A DNA stretch of 64,000 nucleotides from Earliella scabrosa (taxonomy: Eukaryota; Basidiomycota; Agaricomycetes; Polyporales; Polyporaceae): positions 1,674,001-1,738,000 of the forward strand of contig JABYQQ010000004.1 in assembly GCA_022605405.1 (NCBI GenBank). Direction: 5' to 3'. The notes below the pieces were generated by a model, which did no database searches, was not told where the DNA came from, and saw only the letters and a program-made list of their open reading frames with translations. Shown here in pieces: positions 1 through 11,900 of this stretch; the stretch's first letter is position 1, and every line of letters starts with the position of its first letter. The translations under genes and the position numbers were made by a program.

Positions 1-31
1 ATTAACAGAAGAGACGAAGGTATGAACCTAC

Positions 32-471
32 CGATGTTGTACTGGCTTCGGAGCTTCTGGCACAGTGCTAGCGTCAACGCGGTCTTGCCGGAGCCGACGG
101 GTCTGCCTATATCGTCAGAGACGGAAAACAATCCCCGAAACGCTAATAAGGGCAGTCATACCCTCCTATCCCGACAGTGAAGCCCCGCTCCTCGAAGTTG
201 CGGGAGGAATAGTTGGGCATGTCGCGCTCGGCGAATTTCCCTGTGATCGGAACGGATCAGCCATCGTAGTCCGGCTCTCTGAGAACGCGATAAGACGCTG
301 AGAAGAGGGTTACTGACCAGGATGGTCGAGATGTTCGTGGGTGTGGCCATGCTCGTTCGGACCATCATGGGAATGTGTGTGTCCGCCGGCATGATCGTGC
401 GAGTGGGTGTGGGTACCAGCTGGAGCCGACGAGCCCGAGAGGTTGTTGATGAACTGCACTGTTTCGGCCAT
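32..471 (-). CDS. ureG: Urease accessory GTPase UreG (5' part)
   Basis: UreG is the GTPase that drives nickel insertion into apo-urease in the cytosol. Three exons are visible: 471-318, 240-162 and 102-32, with introns of 77 and 59 nt; the gene continues past the left edge. The protein begins [10 protein letters not shown] and then has a His-rich tail of repeated H-x-H pairs ([14 protein letters not shown]), the usual nickel-binding N-terminus of fungal and plant UreG. After HLDHPGKFAERD comes the P-loop [16 protein letters not shown], with intron 2 falling between its two glycines. The frame is continuous across both junctions (phases 1 and 2). An in-frame ATG lies upstream at 552, but the start at 471 puts the His-rich segment near the N-terminus as in the family. 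Known from the family: it acts with UreD and UreF. The G2-G5 motifs lie outside the window. Confidence 0.9.
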
Positions 472-2166
472 GGGGATGTCCGCGCGTGGGGTCGTGTCTG
501 GGTCGTGTGTTGCGGGTGCGTGTGCAAGCACTCTCCCATCGATCCCACCCAATCCTCCTCATTGACGCCCGTATTCCACCGGTCCGGCGTGTGCCAAGCT
601 TGTGTGCGTGCAGCCAGAGCTAGCCAGAGTCGAACGTGGAGGTATTAACTCACGTATGGAGCGCGGTGGTACTCACGCTTCTCAATGATGGTGCCGCAAA
701 ACATGCGCGTTGAACGCAGCCCGAGTGTTGAGTACTCAGCTCGCATAGCAGCCCCGTACAAGCCAGGGCGCCCTGAACAACAAGATCGAGCTATAGAGAG
801 ACTTACTTGCCTAGTCTCCTCACTCCTACTCCCATCTCGTCCTCTAGCAAGGCTTGTGTTGACGTCGATATATTGCATAGGACATCGTGCTCATAACCTG
901 CAGAGCAGCCGGCGAATGATGGCCCGCGTGGCAGGATTGGAGGGCAGACCAGAAGCTGAAGATAGGTCTCATTCCATTCTTCCGCAGCTATGCATATGTA
1001 GAGGACCAGAGAACGCCGTGGTGTTGGCAACGACGAACGACGAGCGACGGCGGAGGACAATGAGGCTAGACGCTCGCGGATGGAAGGCGCACGTGGCCGA
1101 GGCTTGTTTCGAACCACCACCACCCGCTGAAGTCTGCGAGTCAGCGGCACTCGGTGGCCAGACGTAAGGTGCTCAGTTTGACTACACCTCACTTTCTTTG
1201 GACGATTAGGCTAATACGACGCGTGTCTAGCTCCTCCAGCCACCTACAGTGTCAGAGCGGGTGTCCGAGTTTGCCAGTGGGTAGGCCATGCCTTCTGGCA
1301 CTCCTGTCACTGTTTGCGACGCTCTAGAGCAGCGGTGTATGATACGTACTGATTCACCTCAATGGATGACGCATTTGTAACAGAGGTGAAAGGACTCTGC
1401 AGGCGACTGCCCGCTACAACGTACAACATCACTGATCGTCGCTACAAGTTATACCTCGAGAGTGTACTCAGTACGAAGATAGTGTTGCTGACTGGGCGAT
1501 ACGCAGGGCAGCCGCTGGAGGTGTACTGTATTCTTGGTCACTTGCAATATCTAACTCTGGTTAGTTTGAGGTAAGCAGCTCTCTATTTGCAGTATCGATG
1601 AAGCTGACCCTTGGATCGCAGATTGAGGGACCGGCGGCCATTAGACAACCCTGCATGTAGCCTACCTACGTGTCCCGTTGTCCCCAGCCAAACACGGTCC
1701 AGTGTTATGTTTATGGCAACTTCGAATGTTGGAATACCATGTCCACTGTTATTCAATAGCCGGCTGGAGACCTACGGGACGTGCCGCGAGTCCAATGCGC
1801 CGTGCAGTTACCTGAGGCAGGACGCGTCAGTGCTCCGACTGTCTCGGCTCGGCTCTCGCCGTCAACGCACATCAGAACGACGATGGGATGTTCCAAGGGC
1901 TACGGCAGGCCATGCAAGTCCCGGTATAGGAGCATGAGGGCCCTCTCTCAACTAGGAAGGCGCACAGCCCTTGGGACTCTGCATGGAAGGGCCCCCTCCC
2001 AGCTGCACCTCTATGATGCGGTGCACGACATGCGACGGCAAGGTCATGACCTGCGCCCGACGTCTATGACCCTCACCTCGCAGCACTTATACTCACCCTC
2101 CGCCCTTGTTCTCAATCCAGACACATCCTTGTTTCCCTCGTCACGACAACCATCGGCCTGCCACCA
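472..2166. other. Intergenic, no supported gene
   Basis: This region lies between the ureG start and the next plus-strand gene. Short open frames at 685-1167 (+) and 1362-1574 (+) show no recognisable motif and no coherent splice partners. From about 2044 to 2166 the frame of the next gene stays open upstream of its chosen ATG, so that gene could have extra 5' exons here. A cysteine-bearing stretch at about 1975-2060 (MRCTTCDGKVMTC) was seen but could not be joined in frame. Confidence 0.4.
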
Positions 2167-3763
2167 ATGCGACGCTCGATACAGAAGAACATCCCACTGG
2201 ACGCGCATCAGGTAGGCATTGTTCTTCGGTTATGCCAGACGAGCGCCTCTAACAAACACTTGTAGAATCTATCACTATGGGCGGACAGGTCCCTCGTCAA
2301 GGTCAATGGTCGACGCCTCCCCCAGTTCGAATCCTCCGGCAGCGCATTTGTAGGGCACTTTTCAATCAATGACCTCTCCGGTGAAACCGTGCACCAAGAG
2401 CTACGGTCCAGCAACGACGTCAGCGCTCTTCCCAAGCCCACACCTACCCCCTCTGCGAATCCTCGGAGGCGTTCCAGACGGTCGTCGGCCGCGAAGGGCA
2501 ACAGCAGCAATCACCTTCCCAGAACCCAACCATCGTCCGCGGCTGAGAAGGGGCACGACAAGGTATGAGTCCCAGTTCTATGAAGCCCGTGCGACCTACT
2601 GAATCTCATGGCTTTAGCCGAAGCCCATTGTCTCATGCGCCTCCGTCGACTTAGAGGCAGGTGTAACGACCACAGACCAATCCCATATTCTGCCCTCCCA
2701 ACACCTTCATAGCAACGATACCACAGTCAGGGGACCCGAGGTCGCGGACAACGCGGAGGTCAGTGGCTCATCACCTTCACCGGCCAGGGGTGGCGACGCC
2801 GACACGTCGCTGGGATGTTGGTATCCGTATGGTGCTCCCAACGACAGCTCCCGCGACTATTCACCCTTTCCGTACTACCCTCGTCCCCGTCAATCCACCA
2901 TCGCCGGGTCCCCGTCGTCGTCGTCTCCATTGTCATCCTTGTCGTCACTCTCATCCCTCTCGTCCCCCGCCTCCGGAGCCGACTTGTTACTCGAACCCGT
3001 TGAAGATCTCAATGATCACCAAGATTTCCCCTCCCTTCAATACCCACTCGACGAATACACGATACCCGAGACCTTCTCCGCGGAGCCTCTCTCGAGTGAG
3101 GGCAGTGCGTATGATCACAATGCGCAGTCCATGTCCTTGTGGGACGACGCCTTGCTCGGAGACCAAGACCCTAGCTACATGCACCTTGATCCTCTTTCGC
3201 CCACAGGTCTAGCGGGTGGATTCCATCCTCAACCTGCGACCTTCCCGTCACAGGCAGAGATAGACTATCCCATAGTACGATCCGCCGGGGTACCCGAAAC
3301 AGCCCAGTGGCAGGATCCCCTGTACGATGTCCTCGCATCGGGTCAGCTTGCGCCGGCAGCTGGCCCGAGCTGGTCTGGGAACTGGACGTCGCATGGTGCC
3401 AGTGCCATACCAGTATACGACACGCCGGAGGCGGCGACCTCTACGCCCCAATACGGATTCTGGCCCCACGATGCTCATGGCTATAATTCACATCTGGAAT
3501 CGCAACTGCCCAGCACTCTCGGAGCTCAAGGCCAGCTACCTGCGTCGTACATAGACCCCACAATCCCGGTCGCGTCCAGCGCGTCAGCGTCAAGCCACAT
3601 CGATACCGACGGCGGTCGAGGCCTTTATATACGGCGCCCTTCCGACCACCTCGAGTCCTTGACCTCCGATCATAGTCGTGGCGGCGGCTCCTTGGCATCC
3701 ACCCGTACCAGGCAGCGGGGAGCATATCGGGTACAACCATATCCACGTCCCTTCACGTTTTGA
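2167..3763 (+). CDS. Uncharacterized Ser/Pro-rich protein
   Basis: I do not recognise this gene. The model has three exons, 2167-2211, 2266-2562 and 2618-3763, all joined in phase 0 across introns of 54 and 55 nt, giving about 495 residues. The N-terminal 60 residues look folded (LSLWADRSLVKVNGRRLPQF). The remainder is low complexity: basic Ser/Arg patches (RRRSRRSS), a Ser-Leu run (SPLSSLSSLSSLSS) and an acidic, aromatic, Pro-rich C-terminus resembling an activation domain. No catalytic motif, signal peptide or membrane segment is visible. The start is uncertain because the frame stays open upstream to about 2044. The Ser/Pro-rich composition and acidic tracts would fit a nuclear regulator, but that is a guess. 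Confidence 0.55.
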
Positions 3764-3816
3764 GACATGCATGCCCATACGTCCTGTACAGTAGCTTTGA
3801 GAGTCCAGATGTGACT

Positions 3817-3843
3817 CCAGTTGTAGACTCATATCATGTCAGA
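3817..3843 (+). repeat. Partial direct copy of the 4085-4113 hairpin arm
   Basis: The sequence CCAGTTG followed by TAGACTCATATCATGTCAGA recurs at 4084-4113 with five extra bases (AATCA) inserted after CCAGTTG and one substitution. It lies 54 nt after the stop codon of the gene ending at 3763, so it may be in that gene's 3' UTR. Confidence 0.55.
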
Positions 3844-4051
3844 TTCTGTTTCTCCGCGGACCGGGAGACTTGAGCCCAAGGCGCGATACTAGTAGCGGTG
3901 CTTGATCCACATGTACATAGATCGCCGCTATGCAGATTTGCTTCCTGTTTCATTGGCTACACAGAAGTACAGCGACCTTGAATGTACGTACATGAGCCTG
4001 CTGGAAAGGGCCTGAAGAGTCTCCATGCCGCATCACGCGGCGGTCGGCTAA

Positions 4052-4117
4052 GTTGTGAGATGCTATGAGCCTATGATTAAACCCCAGTTGAATCATAGAC
4101 TCATAGCATGTCAGAAC
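4052..4117. repeat. 31-bp inverted repeat, 4-nt loop
   Basis: The left arm is 4052-4082, the right arm 4087-4117, with a 4-nt loop. 27 of 31 positions pair. The core reads ATGCTATGAGCCTATGATT against AATCATAGACTCATAGCAT. It has no adjacent gene of its own and is about 290 nt downstream of the stop at 3763. It could be a cruciform, a transcribed hairpin or a tiny foldback remnant. Confidence 0.6.
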
Positions 4118-6191
4118 TCTCCGAATGGTCCCCACATTTCACGGCGCCCATCTCGGGTGCCAGCTGATTAGTGTTCGCGCGAACGACTCAGGGAATGGCA
4201 GGCCTTGGGAAAGTGTTCCTAGTTATCCGATGCTGGCTCTAGGGCCGACGCTTCTGAGAGTCAGAATCTACGCAACTGTTCGGTAGTTGTGCTACGTACT
4301 GACTCGATGCGTTCTGTCGAGCTCGCACGCCTGGCACAGTGCGCTTCCAGTGCCAACATGCATTGTGGGCATGAGTGTCATCCAGAGTTGTGTCGTCGGA
4401 GGTTCTCGAAGTTGTGATGTTTCATCATACCGATACAGTGTCTGTGACTGAACCTTCTCTGCTACTTGAACCTTGTCGACATTGAAACAGAGCTAGTGGA
4501 GAAAAGTTGAGGTGTGCTGAGGCGAGGGTCTGAGCGAGTCTGAAGATCCTGAACGTGCCTTTTGACCTGTTCAGCGAGCTGCGCGCCGGGTACGACAACA
4601 ATTATGCTAGGCACATGAGATCGCGGCTGAGCAGTGAGAAGATTCACAACAATTGAATCCATATGGATTGATGGAGCTGTGACCGAGCGTGCACCTTGGA
4701 CGCATCCGAGACAATTGTCATCTTATCGATATGACCCGAATGCGCGCGAGCCGTGTCATGAGTGCATGCGCAGCTAACATGAGTGCGAGAATCGGATAAC
4801 TACAGATGAATGCACTTCAGATACGTACGATTGTCAGGGAGAGGAGAAGAAATGAGGTGCACGGGTGTACGCGCCGCTTGCAGACAAGTCTGGGCACAAA
4901 CTATCAACTACTCCACGCGCACGTGGTGCATGCTACAACCCTCACGCGAAGAAGAGAGCTACGCTGAACCAAGCGTACGTACGACTAGCTCTCTCGCGTC
5001 TCGACGCTGTATTCAGACGGTGTCCCATAGCGGCCATCACTTTTGTAATCCAGGAGTTCCGTGATGTTGAATGTGAGAAATCGCCACAGCGGACTACTGG
5101 GGCTTTTCATAGACCTGAGTTCAAAGACGGCGCACCGCACTTCGTGAGCATTCGGGGACAGGTACGCCGGCACCGCGCGATGTGGTGCTCAATACCAGTA
5201 TCACTGTCAGACGCGACACTTGATCCCTTCAAAGCAAAGCCACGCTCACCAGCCAGTGATACTCCAACCACCAATATCCCGAACTTGTCTCCTCAAATAT
5301 GGCGCTCCCCTCGATCCCATACGGGTCGAACTACCCCGAGTTGAGTGGACGCCTCAGAATGCGTCGGATGTTAAGTAGCAGTCGTGAATTAAACTTTGGA
5401 GAGAGGATGAAGATGCATCTGTGGGTGGAATGCATGTCATACTCAACCCGAGTGCCATGTAGATACTTAAGTAGTTTGGAGATCAAGGAAACATAGACTC
5501 GAGAGAAAACAAACGAGCTTAGTCCGATGTCCCAGTAGCGAGTACTTACGGCAGCGCCGGCGCGACGGCCCTGAGCTTCCGGCCACGCCGAAATGCGGTG
5601 CAACATACCAGATTCGGCGCGGCGGGCCCAGTTAAGCCCAGACCGTGCATCTTCAACTCCTCCTCCCTCCTTCTCGTTGATGTGTATGGCCTACGAAACG
5701 ACGTAGACCCCAAGAACGGCATGTCATTCCAAAGGACCATATAGCCCGGCACTCTCAAGTGACAGGAGAAGGTGGCGGGTAAAGTTCTCGTCCCGACGAC
5801 GGTCTAGGAGCATGTCTAGAATGCTGTGACATGACTCCTAGCGCGCAGTGGTACCACTTTCGCAGCCCAGGCCCGCTCAATGGAGTATGTCTACAGCGCG
5901 ACCGGGGCCTGGCAGCATTTTCACGTCATTCACAATTTCCCCCTACGGCTGTGTCTGGGTGAGTTCCTCGCGTCCGCCCTTGCATCGCTCAGTCTGGATC
6001 GCGCGCTGATACGACTTCCGCCAGGATACGGAGTCATGCATGCCTGCGACCGCCGTGCGGCGCGAGGTTGTATAAAAGATACTCTCGTCTAGGAGCGGAT
6101 GTTTCGCCATCGCCTAAGCTGACTGCTACCGAATATCCGAGCTACCTTCGTATCCCGCCCGCCTACCTTCCCGGTGACCTTGCCACTTGCT

Positions 6192-7319
6192 ATGCCGACG
6201 TGTATTGTCTGCCTGAACACGCTCAAAGATCCTGCTGCCCTGCCATGTGGTATGTATCGCCCTCGCCACCGTCCAGGCATTGTGATCTAATCACGCTCAT
6301 CCGAATTAGGTCACGTCTTCTGCTATGACTGCATCATCCGCTTGATCCGCTCCATAACGCCCTACACCAATAACCATTTCTGCCCAACGTGCAAGCAACC
6401 CTACACGATATGTAAGTCTCTCCTATCCCTGCATAGAGATGTCTATACGTGTACTCATCCCGTCATACACCTACCAGCGAATGTGGATCCGAACCTCGTC
6501 CCACACCACCTCCGATCATATATCACGCCCTCTGTGCGCAAGCTCTTCCTCGAATACACGATACCCACATCCTCCAACGCATCAACGTCGACTTCCGAGT
6601 GTGGGCGTCTTCTCGCAGAGAACGCCTCACTCAAGACCTGTTGCGTCGTCTGGCGTAAACGCGCCGCCGTTCACGCTGCGGCGACGCTCGGGCTTGTCGG
6701 TCTCGCGCGGTTAGCGCGTGACTATGCCCTGCGCATGAAGAACGAGCGGGAAGAGCTTGAAGTCAAGTACAACCAACTGAAGAAGGAGATGGAAGCGAAG
6801 ACGTGAGTTCTCAGTTCATGGCCCTGCCCCTCTGCAGATGTGCTCATGAACACTAACAGTGCTACTCCTGCAACACCACCCGAATCGCCATCCTGTCCCC
6901 CGTCGCCCCGCGACGCCGAGATGCGCTCAAGATCCTCCTCAATGCCCCGTCTCCCGCACATCTGCGAGCTCGACCTCAGCCTGCAGCCCCTCGAGGCGAA
7001 CATTCCGCCGAGCATCAAGCGGCTGTCAGTCCCCGAGCCCATTCACGATCACAATCACGAGCACGAGCACGAGCACGAGCCATTGTCTACTTCGCTCTTC
7101 CGCCTACCGTCCCCCGCGATGAGCGACGACAGCTACTGCTCGGAGTGTCCGGACTGCGTCGATCGCAAGCGGAAACGGGACGAGTCGGAAGACCAGGATG
7201 AGGGCGAGGAACGGCCCATCAAGCGTTCGCACTCGAGCTCGCCGACCATCCTCGCCCCGATGCCGCTTTCGCCCGAGAGGGCGATTGCCAACTACCTCGA
7301 GGGCTCGCTTACCATCTGA
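6192..7319 (+). CDS. C3HC4 RING-finger protein (putative E3 ubiquitin ligase)
   Basis: Four exons, 6192-6249, 6310-6411, 6478-6802 and 6860-7319, give 314 residues; all junction phases agree. The RING lies at the very N-terminus, with C4, C7, C19, H21, C24, C27, C44 and C47 in C3HC4 spacing; intron 1 splits the codon of G20 in PCGHVFC. Residues of about 125-165 hold a short hydrophobic stretch (AAATLGLVGLARLA) followed by a charged coiled coil (MKNEREELEVKYNQLKKEME). The C-terminal half is disordered, with an acidic His run (HDHNHEHEHEHE), a Cys pair (CSECPDC), and a KRKR/RPIKR patch that could be a nuclear localization signal. Known: N-terminal RING plus coiled coil is a common E3 layout. 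Substrate and compartment cannot be inferred. Confidence 0.85.
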
Positions 7320-8055
7320 CATCCCAATATCCCTCGTGATACATCGTATCCGTATCCGTCCCTCTCGCCCCTTGTGCGGGTCGCGGTCGGATGCCAATAC
7401 TACGAAATACGCCCGCTGAGGGCCTGGCGCTGTCTATCAGGGTCGGACGGACTAGACACGACTGCCACATCCCCTGTGGCCCCGGCACCATTCGGTTCCC
7501 TGCTCGCAATGCCTCGATACCCGTATCCACGTATAATTCTAGCCCCGAGTCCGTCGCCAGCTGCTCCGATTATCCAATTGATGTATTATCGCCGACCTAG
7601 CACTCCCCACTCCGCCTCTGCACTGTGTCCCCGTCAACATCCTGCCACATGTCTCGCATAGTCACTGCTTCGATCGTATAGTGTATCACATGTTGTCCCG
7701 CCTCCTCCCTCCTTGGTTCAAATATCTGAATTCGAGCCATGAATTCGTACATGAATCTCAGGATTTACTGTTCTGCGCTGGTGTTGGGAGCGATTGCGCG
7801 CCAAGCAGGAATCCTATGCGCAGCTTCGGGTGTCCGAGTCATGTCATGTCGACGAGTCGAGTGCCGCAGTTCGCGATCTAGTGGGAGCGAGCTGCGAGAC
7901 CGATACACGGACGGATCTTGCCAGCGTGCGACACGAGGGAATCAAGTTGACGTCACTTCACCGTCATCATACACGAGCAGGGAAAAGTCTACTGTACTCC
8001 TACAACGTCTCCCCAGGCTTGGAACGTCGACCTCCGCAGTGGGAAGAGACCAGGC
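7320..8055. other. Intergenic between convergent genes
   Basis: The RING gene (+) and VPS25 (-) converge here. Short open frames at 7374-7661 and 7739-8119 have no motif. I see no terminator-like or repeat structure beyond ordinary sequence. Confidence 0.4.
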
Positions 8056-8922
8056 TCACCGCCCAGGGTTTCCCGTGAGGAAGCGCACGCCCTCTCCGTC
8101 GGACACGGCGATGATCTGAGCGCGGGCAGACTTGGTGAGCACCGCGATCGCTTTCCGGAGGATGGGCAGGGGGAGGCCCTCGAGCGGCGAAGGCACCGGG
8201 GGCTCGACGATCTCGTAGAACGTCATGATCGTGTTCAGGTGCCCGGTCGAGCTCGCCTAGACGCAGAGGAGGGGGTGCAAGTGTCAGAATGGTAGGCAAT
8301 GCAGCCACAAAGCCGAGAGGCCGCGCTGGCCATGCAAGACGCACCCAGTCGTAGAGGACCTGCGCCCACTCCTCGGGCGAGCGCCAGAAGAGGAGGACCG
8401 CGGAAGTCTGGTTCGGGGGGTCGTAGATCGCTTGGGTGCCGTGCACCATGTCCGCCAGTATCGCGGCGAGGTGCGCCGGACGGATGCGACCTGAACGGGT
8501 AGATGGGGATGTGCACAGTGCGCGTGAGTAGGGGGAGACCGGAGACGGCTCCGGAGCGAGCACGCACGGTTGATTCTGGGGTTCCGCAGGACCTCGTCCC
8601 ACGGGCCCTCCGCGGCGTCTGCATCCTCCACGCGGAGCACAAAGAGCTTCTTGTGGCGGGCGTAGGTGAGCAGCAGGCGGGTCCACTGTTGCGTCGCTGT
8701 CTTCTGCGTAACCGGATTCGGCTGCTGTCTGGATGCGATTCGGTCAGAGAGCGCGGAGCGGGGAGAGAAGAACAATCTGACGTGAAAAAGGGCGGCGCCG
8801 CGTGTATCGATGGAAGCACGAAGCCTGGCAGGAACGGAAGGATAGGTTAATTGGGACGAGATCATTGAGCGTGTGCGACGCTTGCCGGATGGGGTTGTGT
8901 ACGGAGACAGAGCTTGAGTCAT
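8056..8922 (-). CDS. VPS25: ESCRT-II subunit VPS25
   Basis: VPS25 is the subunit of ESCRT-II that recruits ESCRT-III (Vps20) for sorting ubiquitinated membrane proteins into multivesicular bodies. Five exons, 8922-8886, 8824-8782, 8728-8568, 8490-8345 and 8256-8056, give 195 residues (the family is about 175-200). Hallmarks in order: LPSIHAAPPFFT near the N-terminus (family FPPFFT motif), QQWTRLLLTYARHKKLF, RINRRIRPAHLAAILADMV in the first winged helix, W-x-S-x-E-EWAQVLYDW, and the second winged helix with GHLNTIMTFYEIVE. Intron 1 has a GC donor (GCAAGC) rather than GT; it is the only choice I found that keeps the frame and joins TPSG to FVLPSIH. Other introns are 77-88 nt or 53 nt with GT donors. 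Convergent with the RING gene. Confidence 0.92.
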
Positions 8923-11900
8923 GGTTGGAGGACGATGGGGTTCGGTCTGTTCCCTACAAACGATAAGCTGGAAGACCGCGAATCGGAAGGCCTGCACTGA
9001 TAGGTGGGCCTTGACATGCTCCTACCTGGCGAGGCTATATGACCCTTCGCGGAAGATCAAGTTCGTGGTGGCCGTGACGAGAGGAACACGCCGATCGCCG
9101 GCCTCGTTCCGAGTGGTTGCATAAGCGCCCACACCGGACTGCAAAATCGGGAATTGCGCTGACATCCAGAGTCGAGTGGTTTGACTCAGAGCTTGGTTTC
9201 ATTATCGTGTCTGCAAATGCAGAAACAACCATCCGGTCCACCGAATTGTGCATACGGAGACACGCAAGCTCGACTGAGGCATGAATGATGTATACATATG
9301 GCAAGAATGGAAGTAATACAGATCACTGGTGGCATGCTTGCGACGACTTGGCCAGGGTGTGATTTTACTACCGTGACCATGTGAATGGTATACGTACAGT
9401 AGACAGCCAGTAGCTTCGATAGCAAGTAGCACGTAGACAGCTTGAATGCCAAAGGTACCAGTACCAGCTGGAATGACGTGAACAACGAGGATTTCCGGAA
9501 CGAAGGAAAGTAGGTCCGAATCCGTCTCTTGAAGTAGTCATCGCCTGTCCGACACCTTGGATGCGTTCTCCTTGCTGTCGCAGCTGCTGAACCAGTATAG
9601 CATGGATGTGGCGAGAAGTAAAAGAACATCACCTGATGAGTCCACATCATCACCTCACAACCAATCCATCATCACCATTGGCAAGGCTGCCGCCTTCCGG
9701 CTGGAACGGATGCTCTAGATTCCAGTGAACAATATTTGGAGTGGGGTATTCGAGCCCCGGGCAGCGAGGCGGGGGAGAGTCGTCGTACAACCGCCAGTGG
9801 GACTTCTTGAAGCTACGTTGATCCGGGACCGATTCAGGTCCATGTAGGTAACGAAGTTGTCGAGCCGTCGGCCGCGTGTGTCACGCCCTCAGACGGGGGA
9901 AGATGGATATTGTCGAGGGCCAGAGTTGGCTGATCAGCAGTTAGGTCGTGGATGGGCGACGAAAAATGTCGGAGGGACGAGCGGCGCCCGTCGGCACTTG
10001 TCTCGCCCGCCACGTCCGATTCCATCAGGTTCGGCAGAAGGTAGCTCGGTGGATCGGTCCTATGAAACATAGTGAAACATACTACTAGTATAATGTCCCA
10101 TTGGGGTCGCGTACCGGCAACTTGGCGACTGGCTGACGCTGAGCCTAGGGGCCAACAGGCCAAATGATCGAGGCTGCTGCCTCAGAAAGGCTGAGGCCTG
10201 CGGCAGGCAACGATGGCCCGGGAATGAGTTGACCCGGAGTTGGTCCCAATGGCGCGGTTGCGATGTGACCTGATCAGCAAGCATGTCGACGTCACGGTAG
10301 GCCTGAAGAAACATCAGACACCGTGCCCAATGATGGACGAGGTCTTCTGAGTCTACTCATCACTTGATCCTGCGAACTTCCCGCTCATACTCAAATGGAG
10401 AGCGATACCAGGCGATACCGTTCCCTCTTGGTATACCAGCTGGCATGGGGCTGGCTCCCACTTCTTGGTAACGTCAGGCAGCCGGACCAGCGGTGGGCCG
10501 TGGCCCCTGACAAGCATCGGTGGCTGGCGTTCATTCCATAGCGCGTTCGGACAGGGCTCGAGATTTCAGCAATCCGCAAAGGCCGTTCGGAATCGCTCGG
10601 CTACCACAAGTGGCGACGGGGATGCGGGATGGCGGGCTCAGTGGCACACTAAAACCATGCTCAGCAACAACGGTGCGTTCTGACAATAAACATCGTACCT
10701 GTTGTATATCTGTGCGTGTGTCCTGCTCTTGACCTTCCTCCCCGATACATCTTAGGCTGATAGGTCGGTAGAGTGCAAGATGTGCTTGGTGTCCTCACTG
10801 GGTTCGAATGCCATGAATCCTGGCAAAACATATCGACAGTGCATCAGCAACAATCCCCGCAGACGCTTTTGCCGATCTATTGGATGACAGATACAGGCCG
10901 TTAACCACTATCACTGCGAGTGCGATGTTTTTTACGCCTTCGTCATGCTAAGGACTTGCTGAACGCGTGCTGACGTCCATTTACTTAGGATGGTGAGAGG
11001 GTTTACTGATTTGGCAATCTCGTGCAATCGCAAGTTCCACAATTCTGTATCTGCAGATCATCCGCGCAAGATCCCATGTTCGCCTACCGGTCTTGCCAGT
11101 GGCGGAGATCGGGCATGGGTTCTTTGTAGCGGCTCTCTGGACAAGTGAAGGGGTAGTGTTGCTGTTGCAGAGCACATGTAGGTCTGACCGCAACCCAGTG
11201 GGTTACGGTCGGGCGGCACCTACGAGCGGTACGACGGTGATCTAAGTGTCTCACCATGGGCGACCGCTATTCATCCTCTAGATGATTTCTCAACGACGGG
11301 GAATTTCTTCAGGAGTGAACATGGCAGCATTGCTAAGAGGCAAGATACATGACTGAGAACTTTGTTGCAGATATATTTCACGGCGGAGGGGCAATAGGAC
11401 GACCGTTCGTTCGACCGTGAATCGACGACAGTCGACGGTAAGAGCGTAGTGAAATGGGGTGGCATGGTCGTGGGACTGTTTCCCCCGCCTCCAACGCCAT
11501 CAGGGTGTCATCGTTGCCCAACCAAAGTTCCAAGCTCTGGGGAACACCCATTTGCGGTAAGAAACCCTCCCAACCCCCCAACCCCCGCGTCTCAGGCTCT
11601 CTCTGCTGAGCACCACGCACCTCGTTTTGTCCTTCAGTGGCGGTGGTCTCCCTCCTACGTTCTCTCCGTCCCTCCATCTGGCGAATTTCTCTCCCATTCC
11701 CTATCGGAAGCCCAACATGCCGCACCTCCATGTTCGCCTGCCGGGGGTGCTTCCAGCGCAGGGAGCGGCCTCGTTCTGACCCAGGCTTATGGCGCCACTG
11801 CTGCTCGGCGACCCAGACGTCAAGTCGACCGTCCTCTACGGCGCGGAGACTTCGAGAAAACGGAGTGCATGGATCATCGGTGGACGAGATGGTGGTGGTG

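Larger units (their letters stand above)
3764..6191. other. Intergenic; contains a long hairpin repeat
   Basis: No gene could be supported here. Open frames at 4865-5344 (+), 5299-5496 (+) and 5880-6092 (+) lack motifs and splice continuity. The region carries a strong inverted repeat (4052-4117) and a related partial copy at 3817-3843, described separately. Confidence 0.4.

Noticed and set aside
1362..1574. 70-codon plus-strand frame as a first exon of the 2167 gene
   Set aside because: No donor/acceptor combination joins it in frame, and it has no recognisable motif.
5880..6092. Possible cytochrome P450-like fragment (PLRLCLGEFL)
   Set aside because: The resemblance to a heme-binding loop is only a few residues, FxxGxRxC is not present, and no other P450 sequence is nearby.
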